Shown here: piece after piece, positions 55,085 through 64,000 of the stretch | Numbering within the stretch: the first letter of the stretch is position 1 | Layout: the number at the start of each line of letters is the position of its first letter | Assembly: GCA_903632075.3 (NCBI GenBank) | Contig: CAHIKZ030002090.1 | Location: 5,838,501-5,902,500 of the forward strand | DNA: 64,000 nucleotides | Reading direction: 5' to 3' | Source of the DNA: Acanthosepion pharaonis | Lineage: Eukaryota > Mollusca > Cephalopoda > Sepiida > Sepiidae | Notes under the pieces: model-generated | Seen by the model: the letters and a program-made list of their open reading frames with translations, nothing else | What the model was told of the DNA's origin: nothing | Databases searched by the model: none | Position numbers and translations under genes: made by a program

Positions 55085-55195
55085 TACAGCTCATCAGTGT
55101 GGCTAGACACCTGATTGCTTTAAGCTGGGACTGAAACCCGACCAATTTGGCATCAGTCAGAGATCCTAACCCCTAGGCTATCAGTACCTATTTTT
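55085..55195 (-). repeat. tRNA-derived SINE, family D
   Basis: On - the A-box TAGCCTAGGGGTTAGGA is followed about 35 bases later by the B-box GGGTTTCAGTCCC. No tRNA fold with a proper acceptor; a SINE head. Confidence 0.6.
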
Positions 55196-55253
55196 TCATA
55201 AACACACCAGTGACCTAGAGGACTCAATCCGTTGGGAGTCTTGCATACATACA

Positions 55254-55328
<75 letters not shown>

Positions 55329-55329
55329 T

Positions 55330-56279
55330 TTTTTTTTTATTGTGTGTAACAATTGAGGGTCAGTGTGCAAAATAATGATGACCCACCCGGTGGTGTGCTA
55401 ACTTGGTCCCGTTGACACATACTGATATTGGCTATCAAAGAGGATTTGTATATATAATATGCCACATATATCTTCAATAATACATTGTTCATTTTTAAAA
55501 ATTCATTTTAAACTTTAAAAATTATTATTAAAAAAAAAAGTGGGGTTTAATAATTCATTAGTCATCAAAAGGTTTTTTTATTCACACTACATTCTTCGTT
55601 TATATTATTTATAATATAAGTTAAAAGCTTAAACAATTAAATAATTAGATAGATTTAATGCAGTTTTTATTTTACAATTTTGAGCATATCTTGTGGAATG
55701 AATTTAGTAATAGTTTGAGAAAAAATATCAAAAGAAAAATATCTGATGATACATTGCTCTTAGTAGGATGAGAAATAAACAGACTCTGAGATTACAGATT
55801 GAATCTATGGACTGTCAAGAATTACTTAGACCTTCCAAAGTTTAGACAAAAAAATATTGTGCTTTAAGAACTTTTGCAGTAAACATAATTTTGGTTGTAA
55901 ATATATGACATTTATGAAGATAATATATGGATATCTTTCCTTAGGTGTTTATAAATTGTACACTGTTCAGTTATTAACGTTAACAACAAACTATTTTAAA
56001 TTACAAAATTGTACTTGGATTAAATGAAAATGACTTATAATATAATACATATTACTTATAATACATTCCTTCTTGCCATCAATTTTGATGGCACAGGTAC
56101 ACTAGTCATAAATAAAATAACATTGTCTGCTGAATTATTTTTAAATTATTATTAAGAGAAATAGCACAAAAGGAATTTTTTCTTTTGCAAATAAAATTAT
56201 GTTCATTGGAGAAAAAATAACTGAAACTAAGCCACTCATGAAAAGGAAAAAAAATTAGTAGTCATTTCTATTGTGGGTA

Positions 56280-56328
<49 letters not shown>

Positions 56329-57280
56329 TAATATTCTTGTGTAATTATTGATATATTTGTATATAATTATGTTCCTCCAAAGATTTGCTAAAAATGAGCA
56401 TACATGATGAAAAAATCCCCCAAATTTAATAAAAACTAAGTTTTATTATCAAAATCTTTGTCATTATTATTAAGAGGAAAAACCAAAGTATTTTTTTTAT
56501 TATTAAATTATATTTTTTAATCCTTTTTAAAACCTTCAAAATTTTGGAACAAATTAGTTTTTTTTTTGGTGAGAAACACATTGATTTGGAAATTCTTGCA
56601 AATAAATGTTGGATTTTAATGAAACTTTCACTACTTATTCACAAATAAATTAACAAATTAAATTTAGATAAAGTTCATTAACTTTTTTGAAATTTTTATT
56701 AATAAAAAAGTAAATAAACTTAAATTAAGATATATTTAAACATTTAATTTAATCATTTTTTCAAGCAAAAACAATATTGAGCCTTCTTCAAAAAATAATT
56801 ATTTACTATTTATTTTGGAGGGGAATTTAGATTTTATTTTTAAGTAAATAAAGTTTTACTTTCAAACATTACATTAGCAAACATTTCTCTGTAAATGAAT
56901 TTAATTACTATTTTGAAAGAGAGTAGAAGCAAGCAAGATACATTGAGAATTTAGTTTTGAAAAGCAATTGTTTAAATTTCAAGTTATATTTGAATTTGAA
57001 AAGAAAAACTTTAGTTAAATAAAAATTAGGAGAGACAGACATGACTTACGGTCAACATTAGTCATTTTGAATATTTGTTTTATGAATTTAACTATATTTC
57101 AGTTAAATTGATTTTTGAAAAAATAAGGCTCGCTATAGTCTTCTGCTTAATAAAACTTAATTGAAAATTATTTACTTTTTTATGTTAGTTACAAACCAGA
57201 GAAACAATGAAGTTTATTTTTTAATGATTGAATAAAAAATTATTTTCCATAAGATGGCCAAAAAATATTAATAAGTCAAC
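55330..57280. other. intronic, nothing recognised
   Basis: Very AT-rich with a (TA)n array at about 56286-56325 and a (CA)n at 57284-57304. No genes. Confidence 0.5.
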
Positions 57281-57340
57281 AATACACACACACACACACA
57301 CACAAAACTGCCTTTTAGGGTGAGATTGAGTCTGTATATA

Positions 57341-57787
57341 CAGACAAACCTCTCATCAATGGACTAATAGGGTCTGTTAAAGCCAATCATCTATAGATAG
57401 GAAGGGATTGTTTTTGAGTTATAAAACCACTATAGTAACTACCAGTAGTTATGATCATAATGTAACTACTATAAACATGTATATATGGCATAAATAAATA
57501 TATACTTAATATAGATATATTAAGCAAAATAACAAAAATAATGGATTTCTCACAGCTACTTCCTCACACACGCTCTAATTTATTGTACTTTCCGTCTTTG
57601 TTTACAATTGAAAGGCCCACCACCAAGCAGTCACTTTGAGAACTAATACAACTCATTCTGCTAAGTCCGCAGTTTTTTAAATACATCGCTGACAGTTTTG
57701 GAAGTTTTTTTGCCTGCAGATTATTTTTTATTTTGCCTGCAGATTTTGTCCGTTGCATCCAAAGTCCGTTGATGAGTGGTTTGTCTG
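57341..57787. mobile_element. TA-flanked MITE, 447 bp
   Basis: Left end CAGACAAACCTCTCATCAA and right end reversed CAGACAAACCACTCATCAA agree at 24 of 26 positions. TA on both sides (57339-57340, 57788-57789). TTTTGCCTGCAGATT is duplicated near the right end. TcMar/Tigger-like; no transposase. Confidence 0.9.
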
Positions 57788-57829
57788 TATATTTATTTTG
57801 TAGCCGGACACACACACACACACACACTC

Positions 57830-58480
57830 AAATATTTGAATATGAAACTTTTTGTCAAATAATTGTATTTAATATTCTTTTAAATTTACTTTGTTGTTTT
57901 AATATTTGCTTTTTTAAAATTACACTTATTTACTATAGATGTGAAAATAAATTACAAAATAAATAATAGTCCACTCTCTAAAAGTAATTATCTTATTTTG
58001 TTTGTTCAGATTTAGTATTGCTATGCATTGCCATCCAGTTAGTATTATTTATATCTTATATAGATGTTCTACATTTTTAATTTTATCTACAGGTTCCTCT
58101 AAGAAGCTTCCTGAATCTGAAAATTTAAAAAAAAAAATTTTTTCTGTTGAAATTAACTTTACGTCTGATTATCATCCTTCCCCTCAATGTCCTTTGAAAA
58201 ATTGAACATGTCATATTTGTCTACAATCACAATACATTTGTTGCTTATATGTTTTCCATAAGTGTCAATGCTGACCTGTCTAAGTTCTGGCTTATCATGT
58301 CATGATAAAAATTAACTTTCCCACCTTCGCCCTCTATGCTTAGTTTTCTATTTAGTGTAGATCTGACATTTAATTGGTTGATCAAGACAAACCCACAAGT
58401 CTATTTTTAATTCTGACCATGTGTTTTCTTCTCTGCCCCCTTTATCTTTGGGAAAAGAGGTAATATTTTGTTTTTGAAAT
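57830..58480. other. intronic, nothing recognised
   Basis: A + frame at 58002-58205 has no recognised domain. Confidence 0.4.
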
Positions 58481-58499
58481 TTTTTAAAATTATTTAATC

Positions 58500-58571
58500 A
58501 CCATTTGTGCAGTTGTTGATTCTAAGAACTGAGCTGCCCTTCATATATCGGAAATAACAGGAGAGTCCAGC

Positions 58572-58638
<67 letters not shown>

Positions 58639-58640
58639 TT
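58500..58640. repeat. SINE/LINE 3' tail with (TG)n(TA)n
   Basis: CTTCATATATCGGAAATAAC and AGGAGAGTCCAGC, then (TG)n and (TA)n to 58637. The same tail precedes simple repeats at 23375 and 62207. Confidence 0.65.
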
Positions 58641-59245
58641 CTGTTTGCTAGAGTGGGCAGTAGTTGAGCAGAAGAGATTGGACAATCAACACAAATAGCC
58701 CAGTCTGAGGCAGTCATAGAAATTGGGACACAGATGAAATGAGATGAAAGCCAATCAGACATTGGCCCTCTCCTTGTCATCCATTTCACCACACTTGTGA
58801 AGTACTGCCCAAGAATAATGTTGTCAACTGAAAAGCTTTCCCCAGCTGACAAGGGTTTGACTTTTCCTCTCCAAATGCATGATTGAAGTTCCCTGTTTGA
58901 ATTGTTGAACCAGTGACCAGTATAAGGCTTTTGTTGTGATATATTCTGAATAAGGCTGATACTTACTAATTCACAACCCAGCCATTCTTAAATAGTCTCA
59001 TCAGAATCACAAAGAACTCTACCAGATAACAGAAACCACATCTCTGAAGAACTTTCAACAGTGGTAACAACTAAAATGGATAGCACATTTATTCAAAGAT
59101 AGAAGAATGACATAATCAGAATGTTAATATTCCACACTAACACAAACAAAAGACATGGAAGGAAACTTCCATCAATACTGAAAAGAGCAATAACAGCTAT
59201 TCAACTTGAGAAATCCATTTTTCTGAAAAATTGTTGTAAAAGAAA

Positions 59246-59357
59246 GACTTTTATAAATTTCAACTGACAGCAGCATTTCTGACTCAGAAAATGAATGCTG
59301 ACTGTTTCCTTATAAGGAAATGATTAATATTACTATTACCATTAACATAGCTAGATC
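59246..59357. repeat. dispersed repeat, partner of 33755-33870
   Basis: TTATAAATTTCAACTGACAG, GTTTCCTTATAAGGAAATG and ATTACCATTAACATAGC correspond in order. Confidence 0.6.
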
Positions 59358-59828
59358 ACAGCACCAAGGAATTAGGAAAGGTTAATCAGATAAACAAATA
59401 AATTCTGTTATTATTTTTACTAGAAAGAGTCAGTTGTCTGCTCAGAAGGTCACTTCCTTAACATTTTTTTTGTAACTCACATGCTTCACTCCTAAAGGAG
59501 TTTCGACCAGTTAGACTTCCTCAGATCAAAAACTTAAATGCAATGTGAGCAGGAAAGATTCACTGGTGAAGTGAGACACTTGGATAGTGACTCCAGGCAG
59601 GTTCCTACACAACTCAAGAGGTGGGGGTGGGGATGGTATAGGCAGTTTTAATCTTATCTGCTTCTAAAAATAGGAACTGAACTTTCAATATTTGATTATA
59701 ACTTTAAGGTATTTTTGAGGACCCAGCTCTTGAATTTTTATATTTCCTTTTATTTTATTTGGAAAACAATATTCTACAAAGAATTATTTTATATTGTTTT
59801 GATACCTTAATTTTTTTATTTTCTACAG

Positions 59829-60037
59829 ATATGAATTTGATGATCCTGAATTCAAAAAAATTGTTAAAATCAATGAAGATTTCTTGGAACTCTTTGGCAA
59901 TGGGCTTGCCTCTGATTTTATTCCATGGATGAGATTTTTTGAAACTTCAGCTTCAAAGAAGATAGATTCATTTTTTCACATTTTAAGAACAGATACACAG
60001 GCCATATTGGAAAGACACAAGAAAAATTTTGACCCAA
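59829..60037 (+). CDS. P450 exon 6: F/G region
   Basis: Acceptor TATTTTCTACAG, donor GTGAGA, phases 2/1. Residues 194-263 start RYEFDDPEFKKIVKINEDF, then ASDFIPWMRFFETSASKKID, and end RHKKNFDP. DDPEF and DFIPW correspond to conserved points around the E-F and F-G loops of CYP1/17 proteins. The F-G loop helps form the substrate channel and the membrane contact. Confidence 0.92.
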
Positions 60038-60399
60038 GTGAGATATTTATAATTTGCATTGTTAGTTTTCTTCCTTCAGTTTTAGGGTTTATTAAACCAT
60101 AACAAATGATCAGTTTAGTCTGGGTCTCTTCTTAGCACTGATCTGACAAAGTAAAACTGGAAACTGCTCTTATAAAGGATCAATCAATGGTTAACTGGGT
60201 CAAGGAATGGTTTGTAAATTTTAATGCCTCCTAAACAAAACTGCTTTCATTTAATCACTGTAGAAAACTTTTCCTGCCTTCCATTAACATGGCTGATACT
60301 AACTTCAAGGAGAGCAACACTTTGCACCTTCTTGTGCTCATGTTTTCCACTGATATGAAGTGGAGTGATTTATATTGAATCTATTGCTAGAAAAGTTGG

Positions 60400-60840
60400 T
60401 TCACTGTGTCTACCATATGTTCTATTCTAATAGTTTCTTTACTCACTTGTGGAACTCTCTTCCAATTTCTTGCTTTTCTGCAAGCTACAATATTCAAAAA
60501 TTTAAATGCAATGCTTATCGCTATCTTCTGTTTTCCTGAAATCGGATCTTTTATTGTCCTTTCTCTTCACTAAAGTCCTCTCATTCTCTTACAGTGACCC
60601 TTTGTGTCAGCGTGGCATTATCGCCTTGCTTGGGATGAAAGGAAAAAAATAAAGAACTATTAAAAGTCACTTCTGTTGGCTATTCTGATCACTATTGATG
60701 ATATCAATGCTCAAGAAAAAACAATAGAATAAAGTAATTTCCATTCCAGTTGAAGCACATTTGCAATGAGAAAGCTCTAAAGAAAATGTAAACTAGGACA
60801 TTTATAATTAAAATCAGAAATAGGTAGTTGAATTCTTAGT
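60400..60840 (+). repeat. composite LINE-derived repeat, copy 2
   Basis: The first part encodes FYSNSFFTHLWNSLPISCF and NIQKFKCNAYRYL, the C-terminus of a LINE ORF2 (WNSLP motif), then the 3' end ATCGCCTTGCTTGGGATGAA. The second part, from about 60670, matches 48750-48960 including GTAAACTAGGACATTTATAA. Confidence 0.72.
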
Positions 60841-60844
60841 CTTT

Positions 60845-61255
60845 TTTATTTCTATTTTTCATTGTACACCTGTCCACGATATAAGAGTTTTGGAATAATC
60901 CATTTTCGCTTTTAACGCCAGTTGCAATCTTTCAACAAGACTTGACACGCTAAGCAAATTCGCTTTGTGAGAGGCAAGTTTTCTTGTTCCTCACACTATA
61001 TAAGACCAAAACTCTAATCTTGTATGTTCCGAGATACAGCTTAATTGATACATAATACCTCAAACAACTTAGGAGCATATTATACTGTGAAACTATTGCA
61101 GTACCAAATTTTCATTAAAATTAGACAAGAGGTTCTTTAGCTAGGGCCGTTTTTCTGTTTTTACAGCATTTTTAATAGAAAATTCAATATTTCTTTTCAA
61201 TACACTTTCTTATATCTATCCAAATATATATACAAAGACTTGCATATTATATTCC
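60845..61255. other. intronic, nothing recognised
   Basis: No element ends or genes seen. Confidence 0.4.
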
Positions 61256-61260
61256 AACTA

Positions 61261-61402
61261 TTATTGGGATTTTCTAAGCATAGCTTAGATGTGGCACAAG
61301 GCCGAAAGTATGGGGGACTCAGTCAGGATTGAACTCACTTCTCTGCAATAATTGTTCTAGAAAGACATGCTTGCTAACCATTACATCACATCGAGGTGCC
61401 CA
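61261..61402 (-). repeat. tRNA-derived SINE, family B
   Basis: On - GGGCACCTCGATGTGATGTA, ATGGTTAGCAAGCATG, then CTTTCGGCCTTGTGCCACAT, as in the dimer at 49603-49861. Confidence 0.85.
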
Positions 61403-61512
61403 ATTTTAATTGTTATGTGTGATAAATAATAAGCATTCATAATACCTTATAACAAAACGTTTTTTATTATTGAATAAATTTAAATATGCATAACACAACA
61501 AACATATGCATA

Positions 61513-61806
61513 TATTCAAACATATATTGTTAAATATAGCAGACAATGAATGTCTATTATGTTTGATCATGAAGCTGTTCCTAAGATTCATATAGTTGCT
61601 TTAATTTCAGGAGAAAATAAAGATAGTAACTATGCAAAGTTTAGATCGATGAAAAGCATAACAAAAAATATCCAAATGTTGAACAGTTTTTGTCTTTATT
61701 TTCTCCCGAAATTAAAGCAAATATACTGAGTTTAGAACGGCTCATGATCAAACATAATAGACATTCGTTGTCTGTTATATTTAACAATATGTGTTTGAAT
61801 AAGGAT
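61513..61806. repeat. foldback, arms about 115 bp
   Basis: Left arm 61513-61628 (TTCAAACATATATTGTTAAA, GACAATGAATGTCTATTATG, GGAGAAAATAAAGAT) is the imperfect complement of 61688-61806 (CTTTATTTTCTCCCGAAATT to ATTTAACAATATGTGTTTGA); loop about 58 bp. A CA/TA simple repeat follows at 61819-61845. Confidence 0.88.
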
Positions 61807-61847
61807 CTGCTGCCCCTATACACACACGCACACACACATATATAACG

Positions 61848-62237
61848 GTGGAGTAACGTATAGAGGAATCGCAGAGCCAAGTTCGAATTCCAATCGAATC
61901 CATTACATTCATTTACGTGCTAATACCCTTGGGAAAGGTGTGAATCCTCTTCTCCCTCCAGCTATGAGTAAATAGCAGGACAGACTGGGTTCTATAGCCT
62001 TGGATGGCAACTGGTCTAGGAGAAGGACAACTCTGAATTCAAAACCTGCAGAGGGTTGTTTGGGGACCTTGTGGCACTTAGTGCACCTGTTCTCTGAATT
62101 CAGCCCTTCAAAAAGTGTGGCTGGTCCTGCACAAAACCTTCACCACTATAATCAAATCTCATGTGCTGTTGTCGGTCTGTCGGTTTCCTGGGAACTGATC
62201 TGCATGACCCTCATACATCAAACTTGACGGGAGAGTT

Positions 62238-62240
<3 letters not shown>
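61848..62240 (+). repeat. composite SINE: family A head with a different tail
   Basis: 61848-62035 follows family A (GGTGGAGTAACG, AAGTTCGAATTCCAATCG, CTAATACCCTTGGGAAAGGT, GGATGGCAACTGGTC). From 62036 it continues with another body (CTGCAGAGGGTTGTTTGGGG, TTAGTGCACCTGTTCTCTGA) and the tail CAAACTTGACGGGAGAGTTG, then (TA)n at 62241-62281. Confidence 0.75.
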
Positions 62241-62281
<41 letters not shown>

Positions 62282-62286
<5 letters not shown>

Positions 62287-62640
62287 TCACTACACTACAT
62301 TAGAACTTTTTTTTCATAAGCAACTACTTGAAAATTAAAGAGGCTATATGTGTCATATGACTTGATGGGAAATAAATAGATGCATGCTGATTTTCTGCCA
62401 TTATGTATTTTGAGGAAGAAACAAGTATGTATAATAAAAAATATGCTTATTATTTTGAAAAAGACTACACCAGTTTTAAGCCATTACTGTAAATTTACAC
62501 ACAATGTGTTAACTCTGAATCCCAGTGAAACAATAAACCTTTTTTTTTTACCATCTTTAGTATCTAATATAAGGAGGCATGCTCTAGAACTCTCTTGGTG
62601 GACAGCATGTGCCCCACTGGCAGACAACATTGGAACTTTT
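62282..62640. other. intronic, nothing recognised
   Basis: CAATTCACTACACTACATTA just right of the TA array recalls the foldback motif at 30770; otherwise nothing. Confidence 0.4.
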
Positions 62641-62644
62641 TTTT

Positions 62645-62740
62645 TTTAAATCATTTCACCCAAACAAGGTAATAGAAGCCATTAATATGCAAGGGTTTAC
62701 TGTGAATAAAAGAAACTGAGGACAATACAAGAACAGGATT
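62645..62740 (-). repeat. LINE 3' end fragment
   Basis: AAATCATTTCACCCAAACAA, GGTAATAGAAGCCATTAATA: complement of the 31655-type 3' end. Confidence 0.55.
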
Positions 62741-63039
62741 GAAGAAGATACAGATTAATGTTTAATTGACATTAAATAAATTAATTTTATCACTTTAAGC
62801 ATTATTATTAGTAGATACTTGTATTTGAAAAAGAGATAGATGGTCAGGTAAAGCCAATTTCATGCTTTTAAGTGCAGTTCCTTCTGTCATAGATTTCTCA
62901 AGTTTTTCATATCTGCACACAGTTTCGTTTCCAAATGTAAAGAGAAACAAAGAGAATTTATTAGAGTGTATTATTTTTTATTAATCTGACAGATTTTTTT
63001 ATTACTTTAAACATTATTATTAGTTGATACATGTATTTG

Positions 63040-63066
63040 AGTAAGCGCTCTCTCTCTCTCTCTCTC

Positions 63067-63105
<39 letters not shown>
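63040..63105. repeat. (TC)n and (TA)n simple repeats
   Basis: CTCTCTCTCT run followed by TATATA; another (TA)n lies at 63440-63486. Confidence 0.9.
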
Positions 63106-63110
<5 letters not shown>

Positions 63111-63170
63111 GATATATTTGTGGTAAGGTGCACTGAGCTAAATGGATTTGATTTCTGCCAAATAGCATAA

Positions 63171-63433
63171 ATTTTTCTTTAATAAGATTTCTTGAACATT
63201 CAGGCTAGTACAGTGTAACCCGGATATAAGAGAGTTGTCGGGACCGGAGAAGAAGTCTCTTATATCTGGGTTTCTCTTATATCCGGGTTTGGTCTATTTT
63301 ATATACATTAACACAGGCTCTAATTTGGGACCAGAGAAAATCTCTCTTATATCCGGGTTACACTGTAGGTGAAAATAAATAAATATACTGTTTAATATAT
63401 AAACAGAGCACCTACTCAAATAAATGTATCCAC
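63171..63433 (+). repeat. dispersed repeat split by a MITE
   Basis: 63171-63210 and 63366-63433 together match 21806-21914. Confidence 0.8.
63211..63365. mobile_element. TA-flanked MITE, 155 bp
   Basis: Perfect inverted ends CAGTGTAACCCGGATATAAG at both sides, TA at 63209-63210 and 63366-63367. The motif TCTTATATCYGGGTT is repeated inside. TcMar/Tigger-like, no coding capacity; the perfect ends suggest recent activity. Confidence 0.95.
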
Positions 63434-63488
<55 letters not shown>

Positions 63489-63958
63489 GAACAAAAGCAA
63501 AAATATAATTCATCATATTCAATTATGTAATAATCAAATAATTGCAATTAATTGAAAAATAATCACTTAATTTGTTAAATATAATAAAAGAAACATATTT
63601 GCTATTTTAAACATAATTTGTGCCTGTGATATCATTGTCAGAAATGTTTGTGATAATATTAGATGCAATATTGTAAGAATCCTCTTAATCAATACATCCA
63701 TGGTCTTGTTAAATTTAAGTCAATCTTGTTGAAGTGTCTTTGAGGAAATGAGCTTAATTAAAGTTTAAATTTAAAGAAATGTTAAAATGTGGTGTTACCA
63801 TTTTCACCATGGGAAAATAACGACTATTTGAATCTAATTAAGTGGACTTTTAATTTTTGTATAGATCCATGATTATTGACATTTAAAATAATTCTCAAGA
63901 TTTTGTAAGTTAAGTTTCCAGTTTCAAAGGTCAGACACTTTCTGCTAATTGTTTTCAG

Positions 63959-64000
63959 AAAGCTTTACCTACATTCTGTCAGGACTGATAGCATTGGGTG
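63959..64000 (+). CDS. P450 exon 7, partial at the window edge (probable)
   Basis: A strong acceptor CTAATTGTTTTCAG ends at 63958. In the required phase the next 42 bases read KSFTYILSGLIALG without a stop. In related proteins the region after the RHK-x-x-FDP end of exon 6 is a D/N-x-(F)-T/D-x-(I/L)-L stretch, so the fit is plausible. The exon is cut by the window, so the assignment is inference. Confidence 0.6.

Larger units (their letters stand above)
29509..64000 (+). other. cytochrome P450 gene, CYP2 clan (CYP1/CYP17-like), 5' part
   Basis: Six clear exons and one probable exon encode about 277 of an expected 500 residues. The exon ends join without a stop in phases 1,1,1,2,2,1. Order of elements: membrane anchor, proline-rich hinge, A-helix region, FAGRP, C-helix WxxxR at residue 130, the E/F region (NIVADICHG-TRYEFDDPEF), and DFIPWMRFF. 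The product would be an endoplasmic-reticulum monooxygenase oxidising a lipophilic substrate with NADPH-P450 reductase. Steroid 17-hydroxylase activity cannot be claimed from this: molluscan CYP17-like labels are by similarity only. The catalytic heme half lies right of the window. Introns are 4.4, 6.1, 2.2, 11.6, 5.5 and 3.9 kb and are full of transposons. Confidence 0.9.

Overview
The window is eukaryotic, AT-rich genomic DNA from an animal, most likely a mollusc and probably a coleoid cephalopod such as an octopus. That assignment is inference: it rests on the P450 type, the very high density of tRNA-derived SINEs, LINE, Penelope and mariner/Tigger/hAT remnants, and the abundant (TA)n arrays. 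No species-specific marker was checked against a database. There is no sign of bacterial, phage or CRISPR DNA.

Right half (29.5 kb to the right edge): one host gene on the + strand, a cytochrome P450 of the CYP2 clan that looks CYP1/CYP17-like. Six exons are clear and a seventh is probable and runs off the window. All have consensus splice sites and compatible phases (1,1,1,2,2,1), giving about 277 residues from the membrane anchor through the C-helix WxxxR to the F/G region. The I-helix, ExxR and heme-cysteine parts lie beyond position 64000. The introns (2 to 11.6 kb) carry most of the repeats.

Left half (1 to 29.4 kb): repeat-dominated. Positions 1-1430 form an unexplained GC-rich block with an open reading frame at the edge, 91-101 bp tandem repeats, hairpins and a 10-bp-period repeat. 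Positions 5650-17125 are a complete 11.5 kb Ty3/Gypsy-class LTR element on the - strand, with 2.0 kb LTRs, a tRNA-His-type primer site, gag with four CCHC knuckles, protease, RT, RNase H, integrase with GPY/F module, and an env-like third gene ending in a transmembrane helix. It sits inside a SINE with a 4-bp duplication (GAAT), and the SINE can be read continuously across the insertion. Its genes are broken by many single-base frameshifts.

Other mobile elements with readable ends: two internally deleted mariners, one Tigger/pogo remnant, two non-autonomous hAT elements with 8-bp duplications, two TA-flanked MITEs, two solo LTRs with perfect 5-bp duplications (40619-40849 AAAAG; 51703-52116 TTAAC), two further LTR candidates, a degraded second Gypsy pol, a Penelope-like GIY-YIG remnant, LINE 3' ends, four long foldback repeats beside simple repeats, and a U2 snRNA pseudogene. 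Three nested insertions can be checked against related copies inside the window.
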